The notes under the pieces were generated by a model. That model was not told the DNA's origin and did no database searches. It was given only the letters and a program-made list of their open reading frames with translations. Below are positions 6,385-10,606 of a stretch of 10,606 nucleotides of DNA, piece by piece (position 1 is the first letter of the stretch; each line of letters opens with the position of its first letter). Origin of the DNA: Nitrospirota bacterium (GTDB lineage Bacteria; Nitrospirota; Nitrospiria; Nitrospirales; UBA8639); contig JAOUQB010000053.1 of the NCBI GenBank assembly GCA_029879555.1, forward strand, positions 1 to 10,606, given 5' to 3'. A program made the position numbers and the translations under genes.

Positions 6385-7968
6385 CTAGCCCAGATTCACC
6401 ATGCGAACGGATAGAATATCTTTTTCCTTTTTCAGAAGATCTAAGACCGACGGAGAAAGCGGGCTGTCCAGGCCAATGATCAATAACGCCGATTCGCCTC
6501 GCTCGACACGCGAGCATTGCATGCGGGCAATATTGACATCATGTTGACCCAAGATTTGGCCGACCATGCCAATAACCCCGGGACGATCCACATTATCAAT
6601 CAAAATCATTTGCCCTTCAGACACCACTTCAACCTGGAATTGGTTGATTTCCACAATCCTCGGTTCTTGACGATGAAAAAGTGTGCCAGCCAGCGTATGA
6701 GTCTTTTTCCCAGCTTCGACCTTGATGCGGATCAAACTGGTGAAGTCACCGGCATCGCTGCTTTTTACTTCCTTCACTTCGATGCCGCGTTCTTTCGCCA
6801 CAATAGGCGCATTCACAAAATTAATCACATCTTCTAAAATCGGGGAGAGCAACCCCTTCAAAACAGCCACCGTAATGGGCGCCAAACCTAACTGCGAAAC
6901 CTCGCCCACATATTCCACGGTCACAGACTTGAGGCCCCCATCTAATAATTGAGCCTGGAAACGACCCATCCGTTCGGCCAACAACAAGTAGGGCTGCAGC
7001 TGTGGAAGGACTTCCGGGGCGACCGATGGAACATTCACCGCACCACGGGCAATGCCACGTTTAAAATAGTCCACAAATTGCTCGGCAATCCCGATCGCCA
7101 CGTTCTCTTGTGCTTCTTCGGTGGACGCGCCAATATGAGGAGTACAAGTAAAATTATCCAAACTCAGAAGGGGATGCTTGGGATCTACTGGCTCTTGTTC
7201 AAACACATCAAAGGCGGCCGCCGCGACTTTTCCAGATTGCAACGCTTCACATAGGTCTTGCTCATTAATGATACCGCCCCTGGCGCAATTGACGATCATG
7301 ACCCCATCTTTCATCTTTGCCATGGTCTGAGTATTGATAATCCCTCGTGTTTCATTCGTCAGCGGCGTGTGAACGGAAATCACATCGGCACGATGAAAAA
7401 GTTCTTCAAGCTCAACAACCTCAATTCCCATTTGCTTGGCCCGATCAACAGCCAGATAGGGATCATAGCCAATGACATTCATCGACCATCCCTGCGCCAA
7501 CTTCGTAACATAGGATCCGATTTGACCCAACCCGACTAAGCCCAAGGTCTTGTTATAGAGTTCACTCCCCATAAACTTATTTTTTTCCCACTTGCCGGCC
7601 TTCATAGATTGGGTGGCTTGGGGAATTTTTCGACTCATGGCCGCGATCATCGACATCGTATGTTCAGCTGTGGTGATCGTATTGCCACCAGGGGTGTTCA
7701 TCACCACAATACCGCGACGGGTCGCTGCTTCGGTGTCGACATTATCTAAACCAGTCCCGGCGCGACCTACAATACGGAGACGCCCGCCAGCCTCAATCAC
7801 CTCTTTGGTAACTTTGGTTGCAGAACGGACAATCAACGCTTCATAGTTGCCGATTTCCTGCAATAACTCTTCTTTAGACAATTTGGTCTTCACCGCAACG
7901 GAAAATCCTGCACGCTCTAACACTTCAACCCCTTTAGGGGAAAGGCTGTCACTGACTAAAATATTCAT
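6385..7968 (-). CDS. serA: D-3-phosphoglycerate dehydrogenase (long form, ACT domain)
   Basis: NAD-dependent oxidation of 3-phosphoglycerate to 3-phosphohydroxypyruvate, first step of the phosphorylated serine pathway, in the cytoplasm. The 527 residues match the long bacterial form. A substrate-binding half starts at MNILVSDSLSPKGVEVLE. Nucleotide binding uses GLGQIG (146-151) and the acidic residue in GYDPY (Asp169). The catalytic trio is Arg230 (NCARGG), Glu259 (EQEP) and His278 (TPHIGAST). Residues about 320-450 form the intervening allosteric substrate-binding domain, and 453-527 an ACT domain (MILIDNVDRPGVIGMVGQILGQHDVNIARMQ) that commonly binds serine for feedback control. ATG 7968 has GGAG (7975-7978) six bases upstream. 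It lies 50 bp after serC, making a serC-serA unit encoding consecutive enzymes. serB is not in the window. Confidence 0.97.
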   Translation of the reverse strand: MNILVSDSLSPKGVEVLERAGFSVAVKTKLSKEELLQEIGNYEALIVRSATKVTKEVIEAGGRLRIVGRAGTGLDNVDTEAATRRGIVVMNTPGGNTITTAEHTMSMIAAMSRKIPQATQSMKAGKWEKNKFMGSELYNKTLGLVGLGQIGSYVTKLAQGWSMNVIGYDPYLAVDRAKQMGIEVVELEELFHRADVISVHTPLTNETRGIINTQTMAKMKDGVMIVNCARGGIINEQDLCEALQSGKVAAAAFDVFEQEPVDPKHPLLSLDNFTCTPHIGASTEEAQENVAIGIAEQFVDYFKRGIARGAVNVPSVAPEVLPQLQPYLLLAERMGRFQAQLLDGGLKSVTVEYVGEVSQLGLAPITVAVLKGLLSPILEDVINFVNAPIVAKERGIEVKEVKSSDAGDFTSLIRIKVEAGKKTHTLAGTLFHRQEPRIVEINQFQVEVVSEGQMILIDNVDRPGVIGMVGQILGQHDVNIARMQCSRVERGESALLIIGLDSPLSPSVLDLLKKEKDILSVRMVNLG

Positions 7969-7995
7969 AGGTCACTCCGTTGCGTCAAAAACATG

Positions 7996-8015
7996 AGATC
8001 CGAAGGGTTAGATCT
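7996..8015 (-). other. Weak hairpin in the serC-serA gap
   Basis: AGATC and GATCT pair across a 10-nt loop immediately after the serC stop codon, with a T5 run beginning four bases beyond the stem on the minus strand. This has the outline of an intrinsic terminator but the stem is only 5 bp and A/T-rich, so it would be leaky at best. I favour serC and serA being co-transcribed despite it. Confidence 0.22.
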
Positions 8016-8018
8016 GAG

Positions 8019-9101
8019 TTAGGCTTTGCGTTTTTCAAAGTCCGCCATATACGCAATCAAGGCGTCCACGCCCGCTTCAGGCATCGCATTATAAATACTA
8101 GCCCGCATGCCGCCAACCGACCGATGCCCTTCTAAGGTGGTTAACCCAGCAGCCGAGGCCCCGGACAAAAATTCTTTATCTAACGACGGGTTAGCCAAAA
8201 TAAACGGGACATTCATCCACGAGCGTGAAGCCTTTTCGACCGGATTACGGTAAAAGCTTGACCCATCAATGGCTGCGTACAACTTCGTCGCCTTCCGTTC
8301 ATTGAGGGTTGCCATGGCCGACAATCCCCCTTGAGCCTTTACCCATTTGAACACCAACCCAGCGAGATAGATCCCAAAGGTTGGAGGCGTATTCAACATA
8401 GAATCGGCCTCCGCCTGCTGGGCATAATCATAGACACTTGGGGTAATGGGCAACACGTCGCCAATGAGATCATCTCGCACAATCACTAAGGTCACGCCCG
8501 CTGGACCAATATTTTTTTGGGCACCCGCATAAATCAATCCAAACCGACTTACCTCAATCGGACGAGACAAAATAGTGGAAGAAAAATCCGCAACTAACGG
8601 CACATTGCCCGTATCCGGCACCCAGTGAAACTCGACCCCTCCGATTGTCTCATTGGGGGTATAGTGCACATAGGCGGCATCTTTATTAAGTGACCAACGG
8701 TCAAATGGAGGAATCGTGGTAAATTTATCGCTCTCTGATGTGGCAGCCAAATTGACTGTGCAATATTTTTTGGCATCGCTAATGGCTTTTTTGCCCCAGG
8801 CTCCGGTCAAAATATAATCAGCCGTTGTTTTCCCCCGCAACAAATTCATAGGGATAGTCGCAAATTGTGTAGAAGCCCCACCTTGGAGAAAGAGCACTTT
8901 ATAATTGCTGGGGACCCCAAGGAGGTCGCGAACATCCTGCTCAGCTTCAGCTGCTACCGAAACAAACTCTTTTCCACGGTGACTCATCTCCATAATGGAG
9001 GCACCGGCGCCGTGCCAGTTCAATAATTCTTCTTGCGCTTGTTGCAAGACGGCTTCCGGCAAGATTGCGGGACCAGCACTAAAGTTATACACACGTGACA
9101 T
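8019..9101 (-). CDS. serC: Phosphoserine aminotransferase
   Basis: PLP-dependent transfer of the amino group from glutamate to 3-phosphohydroxypyruvate, giving phosphoserine; in many bacteria it also acts on the related intermediate of pyridoxal phosphate synthesis. With the start at ATG 9101 the protein has 360 residues, the usual length, and begins [19 protein letters not shown], aligning with the canonical SerC N-terminus. Visible signatures are [12 protein letters not shown] (35-46), [10 protein letters not shown] (71-80), AWGKKA (101-106), [13 protein letters not shown] (146-158), ADFSS (171-175) and the PLP-binding Lys196 in [11 protein letters not shown]. The reading frame stays open 20 codons further to ATG 9161, but that extension is not family-like and has no ribosome binding site. 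The chosen ATG has only a distant G-rich tract (GGGGGA) as Shine-Dalgarno. First gene of the serC-serA unit, with a promoter candidate upstream. Confidence 0.96.
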   Translation of the reverse strand: MSRVYNFSAGPAILPEAVLQQAQEELLNWHGAGASIMEMSHRGKEFVSVAAEAEQDVRDLLGVPSNYKVLFLQGGASTQFATIPMNLLRGKTTADYILTGAWGKKAISDAKKYCTVNLAATSESDKFTTIPPFDRWSLNKDAAYVHYTPNETIGGVEFHWVPDTGNVPLVADFSSTILSRPIEVSRFGLIYAGAQKNIGPAGVTLVIVRDDLIGDVLPITPSVYDYAQQAEADSMLNTPPTFGIYLAGLVFKWVKAQGGLSAMATLNERKATKLYAAIDGSSFYRNPVEKASRSWMNVPFILANPSLDKEFLSGASAAGLTTLEGHRSVGGMRASIYNAMPEAGVDALIAYMADFEKRKA

Positions 9102-9179
9102 AATCGATTGTATTCCCCCATCAAAAATGAAGGCGCAGGAGGCAGGAAAAACATGTGGCACCGCGCCGAAAAGGTCGCT

Positions 9180-9208
9180 ACGCTAGCACAGGGTCCCCAA
9201 CCAGTCAA
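9180..9208 (-). promoter_or_regulatory. Sigma-70-type promoter candidate for serC
   Basis: On the minus strand TTGACT (9203-9208) is followed by a 17-bp spacer and TAGCGT (9180-9185), preceded by TGC, an extended -10 element. The -35 matches the consensus at five of six positions; the -10 keeps the important T1, A2 and T6. Transcription would begin near 9173, giving a leader of about 72 nt before the serC ATG at 9101. It is the best promoter match I found in the window. Confidence 0.5.
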
Positions 9209-9213
9209 GAAAA

Positions 9214-9615
9214 ATGCCGGTCCTTGTCAGACCAATTGCTGATGACCTACAATCCTCCCCGACAATGGAAAACTTACCTGAAAATTCAACCAGTTCCGAA
9301 GAGACATTGCCCCCAGTCGATAAGACCGTAAAGCCCAAACCCGGCCTCCGATTGGAACTGCGCGGGTCAGGGAATTACTACAAAGGCATTCTGCACATTG
9401 GCAGTACGTTCATCCCCATCAGTGATGATATTCTTGAGGAGCTCCAGACCAAAACAGCTCTCTCACCTGATGGATTTTTTCGACTCTTTGTGGAAAAAGT
9501 AGGGTACTCCTCCTACTTAACAGAGCAAATTCACCAAGAAGTCAAAAACGCCGGCAACCTCAACGCTCAGATGTCCGCCATTCAGCAGATACTCCGCCAA
9601 GGGCTACCGTCCTAA
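9214..9615 (+). CDS. Hypothetical protein, about 133 residues, unknown family
   Basis: I do not recognise this protein. It is the only credible plus-strand gene here. The first 45 residues are low-complexity, rich in Pro, Ser, Thr and Glu and probably disordered; residues 44-133 look folded, with a beta-rich part (LRLELRGSGNYYKGILHIGSTFIPIS) and then amphipathic helices (DDILEELQTKTALSPDGFFRLFVEKVGYSSYLTEQIHQEVKNAGNLNAQMSAIQQILRQG). There is no signal peptide, membrane segment or Cys. The start is uncertain: neither ATG 9214 nor ATG 9265 (Met18) has a clear Shine-Dalgarno sequence, and starting at Met18 would remove 17 residues of doubtful coding character. It is divergent from serC, and its TAA directly abuts the TGA of the convergent TPR gene with no base between. 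Small, soluble and cytoplasmic by appearance; function unknown. Confidence 0.7.
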   Translation: MPVLVRPIADDLQSSPTMENLPENSTSSEETLPPVDKTVKPKPGLRLELRGSGNYYKGILHIGSTFIPISDDILEELQTKTALSPDGFFRLFVEKVGYSSYLTEQIHQEVKNAGNLNAQMSAIQQILRQGLPS

Positions 9616-10606
9616 TCACCCAAATATTTTGTCCATAAAATTGATGATCCGCATCCGACGAGCAGGGTCTTTTTCTAGGGACAACGCTTTCTGATAATGC
9701 TCCACCGCTAATTCAGGCATACGCTTTTCTTCGTACACACGACCCACACCAAACGTCGCCTGCGCATCTTCAGGATTGGCAATCAAGGCTTTACTGAAAT
9801 AATCCAGGGCAAAATCATTTTGCCCTTTGTCATAGAGAAACCATCCAATAGCTGTGGCCGCAGCGCCAAAATCGGGGTTCAAACGAAGGGCTTCCTCGTA
9901 CTGACGTTTGGCTAAATCCACTCGGCCCTTATTCTCATACAGCCCCCCCAACGCAAAATGGACTTCCGCATCATCGGGACTAAGAGCCAGCGCTTTCTTA
10001 TATTCTTCAATCGCCGGGTCTAATTTGCCCTGTTCCGCCAGCGCACAAGCCAAATTGGTATGGCCCACCGCTTCATCTGGACGAAGTTTCAGGACTTCTC
10101 GGTATTGAGGAATCGCCATCTCTAACTGGCCTTGTTCCTGATAAACCACCCCAAGCTTTAGCCGGGCGGCCACATACGAGGGATCTCGCTTAATGGCCTC
10201 ACGAAAGGCCTTCACCGATTGATCTATGCGTCCCTGGCGTTGATGAATTTGAGCCAGGAAAAAATGCGGATAGGGAGATTGGGGCGCCAGGGCCACGACT
10301 CGCTCGAAACTGGCAAACGCATCATCGAGCAAACCGGATTGCGTATGAAAGATACCTTCAACTAGGGCCATATCTGCCGAATCTGGATAGCGTTTTTTAA
10401 GAACTCCCAGCCACTCCCGAGCCAATTGCACATGAGCGTCATCCCCGAGTGCTTGCGGAAACACCTTCCAGGCCTGAACAAAATCGCCCCGCAAGAGGCA
10501 CACCACATTCAGGGCAAAAAATGGCAAGGGTCCGCTGTCGGCGTGTTCCGACCAAGACGTCGCCTCATCATACACGGCATCCCATTGCCCGCCAGCCATG
10601 GCAGAT
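9616..10606 (-). CDS. TPR-repeat protein, N-terminus probably beyond the window
   Basis: Tetratricopeptide-repeat protein, likely a protein-interaction scaffold. From about residue 75 to 312 (counted from the ATG at 10599) there are seven well-formed tandem TPRs, such as DDAFASFERVVALAPQSPYPHFFLAQIHQRQGR and DPAIEEYKKALALSPDDAEVHFALGGLYENKGR, with the consensus Gly, Ala, Tyr and Pro positions. A degenerate helical region precedes them, and the chain ends with a basic helix (RRMRIINFMDKIFG). The frame is open to the right edge, ATG 10599 has no Shine-Dalgarno in the seven visible bases, and MAGGQWDAVYDEA reads like the inside of a repeat helix, so I treat the gene as 5'-partial. It has no sequence similarity that I can see to the TPR lipoprotein beyond the repeat itself. 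Function and partners are unknown. Confidence 0.87.
   Translation of the reverse strand, partial: SAMAGGQWDAVYDEATSWSEHADSGPLPFFALNVVCLLRGDFVQAWKVFPQALGDDAHVQLAREWLGVLKKRYPDSADMALVEGIFHTQSGLLDDAFASFERVVALAPQSPYPHFFLAQIHQRQGRIDQSVKAFREAIKRDPSYVAARLKLGVVYQEQGQLEMAIPQYREVLKLRPDEAVGHTNLACALAEQGKLDPAIEEYKKALALSPDDAEVHFALGGLYENKGRVDLAKRQYEEALRLNPDFGAAATAIGWFLYDKGQNDFALDYFSKALIANPEDAQATFGVGRVYEEKRMPELAVEHYQKALSLEKDPARRMRIINFMDKIFG

Noticed and set aside
9102..9161. N-terminal 20-codon extension of SerC from ATG 9161
   Set aside because: The family begins at the [12 protein letters not shown] equivalent; the extension has no Shine-Dalgarno and starts almost at the predicted transcription start.
1..10606. 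CRISPR array, tRNA or rRNA genes, insertion sequence, attachment site
   Set aside because: No regularly spaced repeats, cloverleaf-like segments, transposase or integrase coding regions, or paired terminal repeats were seen on either strand.

Overview
The window looks like ordinary chromosome from a Gram-negative-type (diderm) bacterium with a moderate G+C content (about half, by eye). Two features point to two membranes: a type IV prepilin and a large TPR protein with a lipobox. A HisZ-type regulatory subunit (implying a short-form HisG elsewhere) and a long ACT-domain SerA, together with the pilin and TPR-rich content, make me lean towards Nitrospirota or a deltaproteobacteria-like lineage. 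That placement is inference, and I could not test it.

Almost everything is on the minus strand, so transcription reads from high to low coordinates. From the right: the end of a TPR-repeat protein (9616-10606, probably missing its N-terminus); one plus-strand gene of unknown function (9214-9615) whose stop codon abuts the TPR gene's stop codon; then a minus-strand series serC (8019-9101), serA (6385-7968), hisZ (4990-6315), dnaB (3651-5003) and a TPR lipoprotein gene (1813-3621). After a 332-bp non-coding stretch comes a type IV pilin gene (1028-1480), and then a UDP-N-acetylhexosamine dehydrogenase gene (1-915) that runs off the left edge.

serC and serA encode two of the three steps of the phosphorylated serine pathway: SerA oxidises 3-phosphoglycerate and SerC transaminates the product. 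hisZ follows after a 69-bp gap containing a hairpin and is the regulatory partner for the first step of histidine synthesis. dnaB, the replicative helicase, starts inside the end of hisZ (14-bp overlap), so the two are probably co-transcribed. A good sigma-70-like promoter sits upstream of serC, and a possible extended -10 element lies in the last codons of dnaB, ahead of the TPR lipoprotein gene.

The left third is the more accessory part: a surface lipoprotein, a pilin and a nucleotide-sugar enzyme for polysaccharide or glycan synthesis. The pilin leader (1481-1812) is the least explained DNA here. It holds a possible 40-codon ORF with a strong Shine-Dalgarno sequence, an 8-bp-stem inverted repeat, and a small hairpin that would cover the pilin ribosome binding site. 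I found no mobile element, tRNA, rRNA or CRISPR array, and no convincing sign of a wholly new system.
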